Shown one piece after another: positions 51,871-62,330 of a stretch of DNA of 64,000 nt. Origin of the DNA: Sitta carolinensis. Taxonomy: Eukaryota > Chordata > Aves > Passeriformes > Sittidae. The notes beneath the pieces are model-generated. The model saw nothing but the letters and a program-made list of their open reading frames with translations, did no database searches and was not told where the DNA came from. Both the position numbers and the translations under genes were made by a program. How positions within the stretch are numbered: the stretch's first letter is position 1; each line of letters starts with the position of its first letter. The DNA lies in assembly GCA_032173965.1 (NCBI GenBank), contig JAVUNC010000019.1:11581234-11645233 (forward strand), given 5' to 3'.

Positions 51871-54800
51871 CTCAGCCTCCTGAAGCCAGTGCTTCCATGC
51901 ATGGGTACCACCTTGAGGGATGCACAAGGTTGTGCTGGCCCAGCCCTGTCAGGCAGCCACACCTGAGTGATCAGAGTGGCCCAGAGCTGCAGCCCCATGA
52001 CCTCCAGCTCAGGAACAGCAGAGCAGCTGCCTGGCACCAGCAGAGCCTGCAGGAGGATGCCTGGAGAGAATAAGAAAGCAGGGAGCTGTGCTGTTGACCT
52101 TCCATAGGGAAACACAACCTGTCCACACAAGAATCCAGGACTGTCATTGACTGCAACAAATGCACTTAGTGCCAGAAAAATGAAGGCCATGGCAGCAGCC
52201 CAGAGGGCACCAGGCTGTGCTACACCAGTGGGCACAAAAGAATTGTCATGGCTGTGTGGGTACAGCTGTTGTGGTTTGATCATGAGAGCAGAATGAGGCT
52301 TGGAGGGGCAGCCAGTATCTTCTCTTGGCCTGAGTGATGCTGCTGGGGACAAGACCACTGATGAGCTCCTGTTGTGCACCTGCAGGTGGCCCTGGAGGCC
52401 ACTGGCTTGTCCCCAGCCAAGCTGCAGCAGCAAACAGCAGGCCATGGCCTGCATTAGTAGAGGATGTCACTGCCCCTGTGTACAGTGACACTGGGTGACT
52501 GGGGCAAGGCTGGTGTCCTTGTGCCACCACACGGGCTGCACTGGCTACAGGCAGCTGGGGTGGGGCTTGTGCCACTGTGGAATTGCTGCTCCAACTGCTC
52601 ATCTGGGTTCAGAGTGGCACAGAGCTGGGCACAGTGTGTGTGTGGGCTGTACATCTCCTACAGGCACTAGGAAAGGAGGGGGGCAAGGGGAAGCAAGATC
52701 CTGTGCTGGAAGAATGTTATGTAAACAAATTTTGAGTCCTGTACCACTTCATGGGAGCTCTGCCCTCTGTCAAATATGTGGTAGGTAAATTACAACAAAA
52801 TTTAGGTATGATTTGCAAGACTGTTAGGTTTTGCCTGGTCTTCAATGCTGCAAGAGCCCAAATTACTAAATTAATACCAGAATAATATCCATATATTAAA
52901 ATAGCAATATCTAGGTGATGACATTAACTTGTTACTGGTAGATTATTTCCCATGCCAAAAACAAAGGAACTGGGGCCCATATTTACCATTGCAATATCCA
53001 GGCTTGAAAGATAAAGGAGAATAGATGTAGTAATAAAGTCTGTTGGATTTTCCAAATCCGAGATGGAATTCAGTTAAATTACGGTTTCAGCATCTTGCCC
53101 TTCCTGGAGATAGCCACTGAGAAAACAGAAAAAAATCAGTACCTTCATCCCCATGCACAGAAAATCATTCCAACTTATGGTGAGCCTGCAAGACAGAGTG
53201 AAAATGTTGGTGAGCCAGGAGGAGGGGAACAAAGCAGACACGCAATGAGATGAGCTGGTAATATTTCTCTCTCAATAGCATTTCCAGGAGAGAGAGACTG
53301 AGCAGGTTGAGAGACTGACTCTTCTGATTCCCTGACCTCTATCAGGGCATCAGAAATTTAATATCTTCCCCTCTGTACATCTTAAATTTTCATCTGAGCA
53401 TTTTGCTGTTAGCATTTTTCCATGTTGACAGCTAGTTTCTGGAACACTTCTAGCAGATACCTGAGCACTTTGGAAAAACCCCCTGGCCACACAGTTCTTA
53501 AAATATGTCAGAATAGTGGAACAGTTTGCTACTGTGGATGGAGAATTTCTTTAAAGAGCAGAGGTGATAACAATAATAGGGGAAAAAAATCTTGGAATGT
53601 GCCAAGGTCAGACCGTAATGATCTGATGCAATCTGACCCTGGATAAGACATGGAAATATCAGGTATTATACCTGGGGCTAATCACTCTTATTATACCTTT
53701 CCTGTAGTTCTTCCTAAGAATGGAAAAAATGTGTGAACCTAGGTTATCTGACACTTAATTTCAAAGCATGTAGGGGAATCTATAACAGCCTTCTTAAATG
53801 GCTGATACATTACTCCTGCCAAAGGAAAAATTACAGTGCACAGGGGGCATCCATGCATAGGGAAGGCAACGCTCAGGGCTCAGGGGATTTCAGAGCAGAT
53901 ATTTTTCAAATGTTCCTGGAGCGACTGGGAATGCATATTCTGTGGGAATGTATATCCCATGGAAAGTCAATTACATTTGCTTCCCACATCTTCTGGTCCC
54001 CAAGGAGCTGCCCTAAACTTCAGCAGTGTGGAACTTTATCGACTGTGTCATATCCTCCAAGCAAGTCAGCTCCAGCCTGTCAGCCTCACGGTGACACGCA
54101 CGAGGCACAGCCCTGGTGCCCCCAGCACGAGGTGGGCTCTTCTGGGCTCACCTGCCTCTGCACACCTCGTTCCCATCAGGGATAAAATGCAGCCTGGCAG
54201 TGGAATCCTGCTGAGACAGGTCTCAGATGCAGTGCCCAGGGGCAGCTCCCTGCCCCTCACTCACCGGCGCACAGTCCCAGTGAGCACAGCGGTGACCTGG
54301 ACGTGGCTGCAGCAGCCCACCATCACCAGCTGCTCCAGTGCTGGTGGCTGTGGTGGCCACAGCCTCGCTGGAGCTGAGGAGGGAGAAGCTGAGCCTCTCC
54401 CTTTGGCTGGGAGGAAGCGCTGGGCTCTCTGCAGCAGCCGGAGGAGCCCGATGACCTATGGCTGCCTCGTAAACATTGCTGCACATCACTGCCTGTTTGC
54501 ACACATTGGGCATGACTGTTTCCAATGAGATGCCATCTGGAATAAAGGCAACTTCAAGCATGTGTTTGAGCATTTCGACACGTTTAGAAAGCAGACAGGA
54601 GCATGGAAGTTAACATTCAAATATTTCCCAAGCTCACATACCTAGGAGCCAAAATGCTTCAGCTAAACAGATTGTGCCCTATTAAATCAAAATAGTGCAT
54701 TGACAAAAGCTTAGCCCACAAGTTGTCATCTAGGTCATGGTTACACAACAGTGTGTACAGTGGCTATGGATATTCTCCCTGCATTCTCAAGAAAAACATG

Positions 54801-55439
54801 AATGCCTTCCCACCTTCCTCTCCCAACCCCAGACACATTTCAAGGAAGGAGGGATTAGTTTCATAGGAGGACAAACAGTGCAACAAGGTGCCAGGCTCTC
54901 TGTCTGGAGTGGTCCTTTGCCCTGGGGTGATTCTGTGCTCACACAGGGCACCAAATGCAGATGGGGCCTTATCTTCCTTTGAATACCAAAACACCCCAAG
55001 GAAAATCTATCAGTTCTCTGAAAATTGGTATGTGAATGAGCTGGTTTTGGCTGGGAGTTAACCAGCACTTCTCCTTGGTGGCTGCTGTGGGGCTGCGTTT
55101 AGGATTTGTGCTGAACACAGGGCTGGTAATACAGAGATGTTTGTGGTGCTGCTGAGCAGGGCTAGCACAGAGCCAAGGCCTTTTCTGCTTTTATACTGAC
55201 CTTGCTGGTATTGGGGTGGAAGGGCACAGGCAGTGCAGGGGAGGTTGAGAGGACACACAGCCAGGACAGGTGACCCCAACTGACCAAAGGGGTATTCCAG
55301 GCCATGTGACATCATGCTCAGTGTGTAAAGTGTGGGGAAGAAGGAGGAAGGGGAGTGCTTTGGAGTGATGGTGCTTGTCTTCCCAAGTCACCATTATGTG
55401 TGATGGGGCCCTGCTCTCCTGGAGATGGCTGAACTGCTG
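51871..55439. other. GC-richer DNA with the two longest open frames, no known gene
   Basis: A - strand frame at 51795-52454 has an ATG and 219 codons. A + strand frame at 53836-54528 has 230 codons but begins at GTG, with the first in-frame ATG about 41 codons later. Neither shows a recognised domain. CpG is locally higher at about 54090-54475 (I counted about 14 in 420 bases) but below CpG-island level. Confidence 0.4.
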
Positions 55440-55613
55440 TCAGCCCACTCCTTGTTTTGCTTTCCTTGTGTGCACAGCTTTCACTGTTAAACTTTCTCTC
55501 AACCCATGAGTTTTCCAGCTTTTACTCTTCTGGTTCTCTCCCAGTCCTGCTGCTGGGGGAGTGAGTAAGTGGCTGTGTGGGGCTTGGCTGTTGGCTGGGG
55601 TTAAATCATGACA
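55440..55613 (+). mobile_element. Old LTR fragment (3' part), + sense
   Basis: The segment carries the R/U5 end of the same avian LTR family found at 12379-12920, in opposite orientation. The recognisable parts are CACTGTTAAACTTTCTCTCA, AACCCATGAGTTTTCCAGC, GGGGGAGTGAGTAAGTGGC and the terminal TTAAATCATGACA ending at 55613. The U3 and TATA region is absent, so the copy is 5' truncated, and no target duplication can be checked. Confidence 0.8.
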
Positions 55614-58188
55614 GCGAACTAAAGTCAAAATCTATTAACCATATTCTCAGGTAGACTAAAGCCATTTTAAGTCACTATGGCAACAGAAAGGGCTTCATAA
55701 TTACAGCAAATTATATTTATAGTCACTTCGGGGAAATGTTCTTAGACCATGTTTTCCAGTTAATTGATGGACATTTAACTTTAAATATTGAACATCACTG
55801 CAAAGACTACAATAGATCTTCTTTCTTTGCATACTCACAGCTGCCAGCTAAGCTGACATCTAATTTCCTTATTTTCTGGACCCTTAGATATTTTCCTGTG
55901 CAGGTACATTTAAGCTTCCTGGGAATGGACTTGCTCTTTTTAGCAGATCCTTCAGAGCTGCCTGGTGTTTATAGACAGCAAAACATTGTTGTGGTGCAAA
56001 AAAAGGAAAAGGTGTCAGTCTTCAGAGAGAAAGCCTAAAGAACACAAGCTCTTCAAGGATACCTTGCATAGCAGAGGAACAGGGTGCTGGTGTATTTATC
56101 AAAATTTATAATGTGCTTTCTGCCAAGGTATCTAAGAATTACACAATGGGTTTTAAACAAGAGCAGTGGCCTGGGACTGTCATTTAAAGCTCCTTAGGTT
56201 TTGAAGGCTCAGCCTTACCCCATCCCACTTTGAGGGAGACGAGGAGAGCAGTGCACAGAGATGTAGAAGTGGCATTAGAAAATCAAGGAGCCACTTCCGA
56301 GTCATTGGCAGCCAGATGCTGCCCCTGGTTTGTCCAAGCCAGGCTGGCTTGGGGCTTGCAGCCCCAAGGGGTCACCCCTCGAGCCCCCACCTCAGAAGAG
56401 TAGGTCTGGCCCTCAGGGAGCAGTGCAGGGCAGAGACAGACATGAACTGGGATATGCTCTCACGGCAGCACCCAAGGGAATTTCTTTATCCTCCTTTCAT
56501 ACTCCAAGTGGCTCCTCTGTTCTGCTTCTCCTCCTGGCTGGGGCCGGGGGAGGGCATGGGGCACCACAGAATGGGACTTGCTGTCCCCACAGCACCTGGC
56601 TAGCCAAATACATCTGCATCACTCATTTCTCTTGCACTGGACTTAGGAATCTGTTCTCTGGTAAAGCAAGCCCCAAGTCCAAACAGAAACCTTAGGCTTT
56701 TCTTTCCCCATTCAGTGAAAAATCCTTTCAATATTTGTGTCTTCTGAAGGCTCATGCACCACTCACCTCTCACTCCTCAATAACTGGAGCAGAAGAAGCT
56801 CTCTTTCCTCACAAAGCACCACCTCCAGCTGCTGGCCAAGTTTTATTGTCCTCTTCTGGATTTTATCCAGCTTTTCAGCACCCTTTAAAGAAACACAGGT
56901 TAGGGCCTGGCACACAAACTTCTCAGGGCCATGCTCCTTGGCACAGTTGGTGCTCTACTGGCACAGCCAAAGGTAGCAAAGTCCCTCTTCACCACTGCAT
57001 CCCATCAATCCCCCTTTACCCTTCCTGGTCCTGTGTCCCTCACTAACCCAGCAACCTGGAAAAAAGGCATTTTTTTCCCCCTTCCGAAAATGCTTGCTGA
57101 TCAAAACCACACAGACCAGGAGTGAAACCAGAGGAAACAGAACATTTCTGCGCAACTGAGAATTTAGGCAAGAAGCAGTCATCCCTCACCCCAATTCCTC
57201 CACCTTTCTCCTTTCACATAAATAAAGTTGTATGTGGTCCTTTGATTAACCTGAGTTTAATATAACTACAGCCATAAATTATATTCTTCATGAAGAGTGA
57301 TGAATTCCATAATCCACAACCCTTCACATTGTTTAGGTGGTAAAACCACAGCATGATTTTTGCCCATCTGTGCCTTCATGGCAGTTGAAAGAATTTGTGC
57401 TGGAGGGAGAATTGATCCTCCAGAAACCATGCTGAAATACTGGGGTTTTTTTCCACTTCATAATTAAATTAAGCATTGCAGCACTAGCATTTCCTGCATG
57501 GTGGATATTGTCTGTCCATCCCTAATTAAAATGCACTTCCTTAAATGGGATGTACTTACTGTGTAAGTTAACTAAGTGGCCTATCATTTTCATTATGTAC
57601 TTTATTATACATTTATTATACAGAGGTGTGCCTAATTATATGCAGTTCCTGGTAGGTTCCTGTTCATCTGAAGTTGTTATCAGCATTGATAACACCACCA
57701 ATACACATCACATAGCCAGGTTGTAATTATTTTAGCACAGGGTCTTTGTGCTCTGTCCGAAACCCATTCTCACACTGAAGCCTTACAGGCTGCAGCATCA
57801 CCCCCAGCTCAGCCAGCAGACACCCAGCCTGTTTGAATTTTGGGGTCCAGGGGCCAAATACCTTCCAGAAGCTTAAGCAGAAAAATATTACAGAGCTGAA
57901 AAACCTGTCTGAACAATAAAAAAAAGAGTCATGAACTTTGTTTGCCAGGTGTAGGTGCCTCTCCAAGCTGCCACAGCTGAGTGCAAAGAATTTGAGTGCT
58001 CTCTGTGGCTTTTGCCACAGTAATAAAATAATTCTGTGGTATCAATAAAAATTTTCTATGAGAGTGGATGTTTTTCAGGTGATAATGAACTGCCCTGGAG
58101 GAATCTTTGTATTCACAGGTGGAGATGGAGCTCGCTTTGCTTCCTTCCTCCTTGACTTTCCTAGTACAATGGGGCTTGTGGCCCTGGG
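55614..58188. other. Unique DNA with a possible CR1 trace, no gene recognised
   Basis: A weak CR1-like stretch on the - strand may lie at about 56770-56950 (the CTGGCCAAGTTTTATTGTCC block), too diverged to be sure. About 55620-55940 and 57190-57720 are unique, AT-rich and rich in homeobox- and GATA-type cores. An inverted GATA pair lies at 57675-57694. No exon is recognised. Confidence 0.45.
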
Positions 58189-58310
58189 GATCACAGAATC
58201 AGGGAAAGGTTTGAGTAAGAAGGGAACTTGTAAAAGCCATTCAGCCCAAGCCCTGCAATGAGCAGGAATGTCTTCAACTCGATGTTGCAGGAGTGTCCCC
58301 AGCAGCTTTC
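58189..58310 (-). mobile_element. CR1 LINE 3' fragment, - sense
   Basis: On the + strand this begins ATCACAGAATCAGGGAAAGG, then GAAGGGAACTTGTAAAAGCC, then CAGCCCAAGCCCTGCAATGA and GCAGGAATGTCTTCAACT. This is the complement of the last hundred or so bases of CR1, running inward from the 3' end. It is short and diverged. Confidence 0.8.
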
Positions 58311-59367
58311 TGAAAGAAAGGCTCCAGCTTTGTCCTGCAATGACACCATGCTTGAAATCACAATGAAAAACATTTTTCTTTCACTTATTCTTTTTTTTCA
58401 GAAATTAATTCACTAAGGGAAAGAGTTACATCTAATAGGGTGAGCCCCAGGAAGTGGAGGGGCCTGGGGAAATGGGCTCCTACTTGGCTTAACTTTCAGC
58501 TCTTCCTTGCCATGCTCTTTAAAAGTCAGAACTGCATTTCAGCCCTGTTCTCCCCTTCTGCTTCCCACCTTGCAGTGCAGCCCTGCTGATGGACAGTGTC
58601 CTGTCCTGGCATGTGCTGTGTGTCCTGGGCCAGCCCAAGGCACTCTGAGGACAGAGTTTGCCCCACGCTTGCCACCCCTCTCCCACACAGCCTGGTGCCC
58701 CAGGAGCCTTGTGCTGCTGGGGTAGTTCCATGGACCTTCTCCCTAGAGAAGGAAAAAGTTGTTTGGGATCACAACCAAAAATGCAGAACTAACACAGAGG
58801 AAGGAATCAGAGTTCCACATCTGTTCTGCTGTGATCACTAATCAGTTTTAATGTAAAGCATCAGTCATAGCCAAGCCCTGCGACATAAAATATGTCTGCA
58901 AACAGCAACAATTCTTCAATCTTAATGAAGTCTTGCACAGGAAAGCTGTTCCACTTCTTCCCAGCCAAAAGCAGGGAGGTGGAGATGAACTTTAGATGGC
59001 AAGCCCCAATAAATTGGACTTTTTGTAGAGTCATCTGCATCGGGCAGGTACGTGGCTAAGGGGCTTTCAGAAATCCCTGCAGATTTAGAAAGCCTGGAGA
59101 AAAGTCAGTGGATCCCAACACAGATACTACTTCTCCCCCTGAATATAACCCTGAATAATATTCTTTCCTGAATATTATTACAGTTGTGCCAAAGTTGCAT
59201 AGTTGGGGGCTAAAATCCACTTTGTGCTTGGTGCCATCCAGATGTAGCAGAGATGGACCTTGCCTCAAAGAGACTGGGTCATGTCAGGTATTTTTTTAGC
59301 AGGATGCTGCCCAAGTTCAGAAGAGCTGTAATTAACATTAAAACAAAATGTTCAGGGTTTTCTAGAG
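58311..59367. other. Unique DNA, no gene recognised
   Basis: Short frames on both strands around 58507-58841 have no recognisable product. No repeat is identified. Confidence 0.5.
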
Positions 59368-59373
59368 GGTACT
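59368..59373 (+). repeat. Probable target-site duplication, left (GGTACT)
   Basis: Six bases before the LTR match 60140-60145 (GCTACT) at five of six positions. A 6-bp duplication is usual for ERVK-type insertions; the mismatch fits age. Confidence 0.5.
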
Positions 59374-60139
59374 TGTTAATGTGGCACTGGGGGAGCCAGG
59401 CTACTAGAGTCCTGTTATAGTATTCAAAGTTATTTATTAAAAAGCATCAGTTTAATAAAGCAGTTCTGAAGGCTCAGTTGGTTCAGCTGGAGGGTTCTCT
59501 CTGCTGAGGCCCTCGAGTGATGCTGGGGCCTCTGGGGCTTCCAGTGCCACGGGCCTCAGGCAGCAGCAGGGATCAGTTCAGGCTGAGGCTCCGGAGAACT
59601 ACGGGAGTTCTCCAGAGCCTCGGAGATTAATTCTCTTTGGGACTCTGGTGGCTTTGGACTTGGAAATCTGAGCGGCTGGCAGGGGCCTGGTGGCTGGCTG
59701 CAACTGTGCAACCATCTTTCCTCTTTCTTTCTTCTTCTGTAGTTTTTTTGCAGGCAAAGCAAAGCAGCAGCATAGTAACTAGATAGATAAGGATTGCTGT
59801 CTCTCTTCTACTGGCCTCTGTGACCAGGTTTTAACTCTAAATTGACTAGTTAGTTAAAAACACAAATCTAAAACCAATTTTCTACACTTAATAAAATTAC
59901 TAAAAAACATTACACACTTCAACATGATTTTACTAAATTGTGTTTTTTCATGTAAGTGCAGAACTTATCATGTTTTTGACTTTGGTATTATCTGAATATT
60001 TTAACTTAATTTTTGGCCTTGGTGCTATCTGTTTTTGTAGACTACTCTATCCAAAAATGTAAAACAATATTGTACTATGTTGATTATGTCTATGAAATGC
60101 TAAACTTTATCTGGATTTCTAGGGCACTGGCCCTCTACA
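59374..60139 (-). mobile_element. Probable solo LTR, - sense (766 bp)
   Basis: On the - strand the element begins TGTAGAGGGCCAGTGCCC at 60139 and ends GCCACATTAACA at 59374, giving TG...CA ends with a near-match 6-bp duplication outside. Polyadenylation signals on the - strand, ATTAAA and AATAAA, lie close together near 59430-59460, placing R/U5 at the low-coordinate side. U3 contains two related 21-base units (59973-59993 and 60010-60030). A strong stem-loop lies at 59585-59621. The composition shifts from AT-rich U3 to GC-rich R, as in many songbird LTRs. A 68-codon frame at 59556-59762 (-) has no recognisable product. Confidence 0.7.
59585..59621 (-). other. Strong stem-loop inside the LTR
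   Basis: Two 16-base arms (59585-59600 and 59606-59621) pair with one mismatch around a 5-base loop (ACGGG on the + strand). In the LTR's sense (- strand) it lies upstream of the polyadenylation signals, so it could be in U3 or R of the RNA. Confidence 0.85.
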
Positions 60140-60145
60140 GCTACT
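60140..60145 (+). repeat. Probable target-site duplication, right (GCTACT)
   Basis: It matches 59368-59373 at five of six positions and starts directly after the CA end of the LTR. Confidence 0.5.
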
Positions 60146-60781
60146 CAGGCAGCTTACATGCTGCTTTTCATCAGAAACACTAAGAAAGCCTAAAGATTTA
60201 TTTCTATCTTTCTCCGATTCAATATATTCTCTTCTTCTCCTAAGATTCAAAAGGGAATTTAACTTCTTGGTTTCCTACAGGCACTGATATTCTGGGGAGT
60301 GAAGGACTCAGGCATGGAATCTATAAAGAGGAAGCCAATGTTTTCCTACTTCTCCACTGCTCTTGCTGGTGACAGCTGCTGCATCTCCATCCCTGTGCCA
60401 GGGATCTTCCAGGAGCAGTGCTGGGGAGGGACCCTAAAATTAGTGCAGTGGGAAGCTCTTTTCCACCGAGATGAAAGAGGCTGATGGGTCCTTATCACAA
60501 TTAAATGGCATTTTCAACCTTCTTTATCACGGATAGTGATTGCACAGGAAGTTCTGTGACAGGAAAGGACCTCTTTTGATCAGCCAGCTAAACTTCTTGG
60601 AAATGGCACACGGACACAAGGACTTCTTGATAGACATTTTTTTTAAAGGGAATCTCTGAATGGCACTGCTTTTATGAGGAACATTTTTTTCTCATTTCCA
60701 ATTATAATTTCTCTTTTCATCAGCCCTGAAGTACTGAGGCAGCTGGACTAAATGATCATTGTAGGTTCCTTCCAACTGAAA

Positions 60782-60978
60782 TCTCTCTCTCTCTTCTCTT
60801 CTCTTCTTCTCTTCTCTTCTCTTCTCTTCTCTTCTCTTCTCTTCTCTTCTCTTCTCTTCTCTTCTCTTCTCTTCTCTTCTCTCTCTCTTCTCTTCTCTTC
60901 TCTTCTCTTCTCTTCTCTTCTCTTCTCTTCTCTTTCTCTTTCCTTCTTTCTCTTCCCCTTCTCTTCTCTTCTCTTTCC
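60782..60978. repeat. (TTCTC)n pyrimidine pentamer microsatellite
   Basis: About 200 bases of almost pure C/T on the + strand, mostly TTCTC units with CT-dinucleotide interruptions at the start and near 60880-60888, decaying to CTTTCC-type units after 60934. The opposite strand is pure purine. Because no unit phase gives a stop, both strands show open frames that should not be read as protein. Confidence 0.97.
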
Positions 60979-62218
60979 AGGGAGTGAGTGTTCTTTTCAG
61001 ACATCAGAAATATGTCTGCCATGGCTCCTAGTTAGCACCTCATAGGCATCTGCAAGAATGGTAATTTTTCTTTTGTGAAGAAACTGGGTTAATATGACCT
61101 TTTATGAGGGAAAAGTGAGCATTAAATAATTGTGATGAGAAATGTTTGCAGTGTGGCCAGGTCTGAAATGAGAGAGCAGTGTGGGAGTTATGGCAAGTGA
61201 GTTCCTTCCATGAAGAGAAGGAAGAGAGAATAAGCAGCCCTGTATTCTCTCTGAGCTAAAGGAGTTATTGGTTCAGGTAGTGCGATGGCTTAAATTAAAG
61301 AGATGATTCACCCCTTGCAGTTGTTTTAAAGTATCACTGGGGACTTTGATGATTTTTTAGAAACCAGATTACCAGCTGTGCATCACCAGGAGCTGGGTGA
61401 GCTGGAAGATGAATGTTGCTGGGAGATTCATGCACCAGCTGGAATGAACTTGGTGCAGAAAGAAGAAATAAATTCGCCAGTGATGAATACTGCACAGCAA
61501 ACAGCATCACATCCCTTCAGGCATTCTCACACCTTCAATAGGCACACTTTGTAAAGATCACTCAGGTGAAAAAAATTAATATTTTTTTTGTTCTCCATCC
61601 AAAATCACAGTGACAAACTGAATTATCACTCCTGGGGGCAGCAGGTGAAAAATCATCTTGTTTCTTTTTTTGTCTTTGCTTTTGAAACCACCTGTTTCAA
61701 AACAATTGAAATCCTGTTTCCACTGGCCTATGAGGAGTTTTAATGCTTCATTTGCCCTGAAAGAATGTGGCCTCTCATCCTGTTGAAAGGAGCTGAGTGC
61801 ATCTTCCCAAACTTAGCCCTTAACCACACTGCCATGGGGTAAAACAGAAATAGGAAATCTCTAGGGAAAAAAAATATTGCTGTTTGAACACTGGTGGATC
61901 ACTAAGGTTAATTATAATGCCTTTATGCAGTGTTTTGGAAGGTACCAGATGACAAGCTATGGCACTGAGCTGTTTACATCATGTAATTGTCCAAAAAAGA
62001 CACAGTGCCAGGCTGTTACCACAAGAAGATGCCCCTTTTTTTAGCAATTGCTTTCAATAGCAATATTTTCTCTACTACTAAGATCAACAGCAAATTTCTC
62101 CTGGCCCTCTTTGTCAGGATTGATGGGGTCAGGAAATGTTTCTGTCAATCTTCTCTCACCAAGCGTTTCACAAAGTCACATCTCTTCTCCAGTAGTGTTT
62201 TATTTGGAGGGTTATCAG

Positions 62219-62219
<1 letters not shown>

Positions 62220-62251
<32 letters not shown>

Positions 62252-62330
62252 CAAAACAAACAAAACAAAACAAACCAAAACAAACCAAAAACCAAAAACA
62301 CCAAAACACAACAAAAAATAGTAAAATAGT
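62220..62330. repeat. (AAAAC)n microsatellite
   Basis: AAAAC units run nearly perfectly from about 62222 to 62260, then vary as CAAAC and ACCAAAA to about 62330. Confidence 0.95.

Noticed and set aside
54060..54480. CpG island
   Set aside because: CpG is locally raised, but a rough count gives an observed/expected ratio near 0.4, below the usual threshold.
56770..56950. Possible CR1 fragment on the - strand
   Set aside because: Only one block resembles CR1; too diverged to list without an alignment.
60752..61045. Repetitive frames on both strands (FSSLL and REEKR repeats)
   Set aside because: They are translations of the TTCTC pentamer microsatellite, which lacks stops in any phase.
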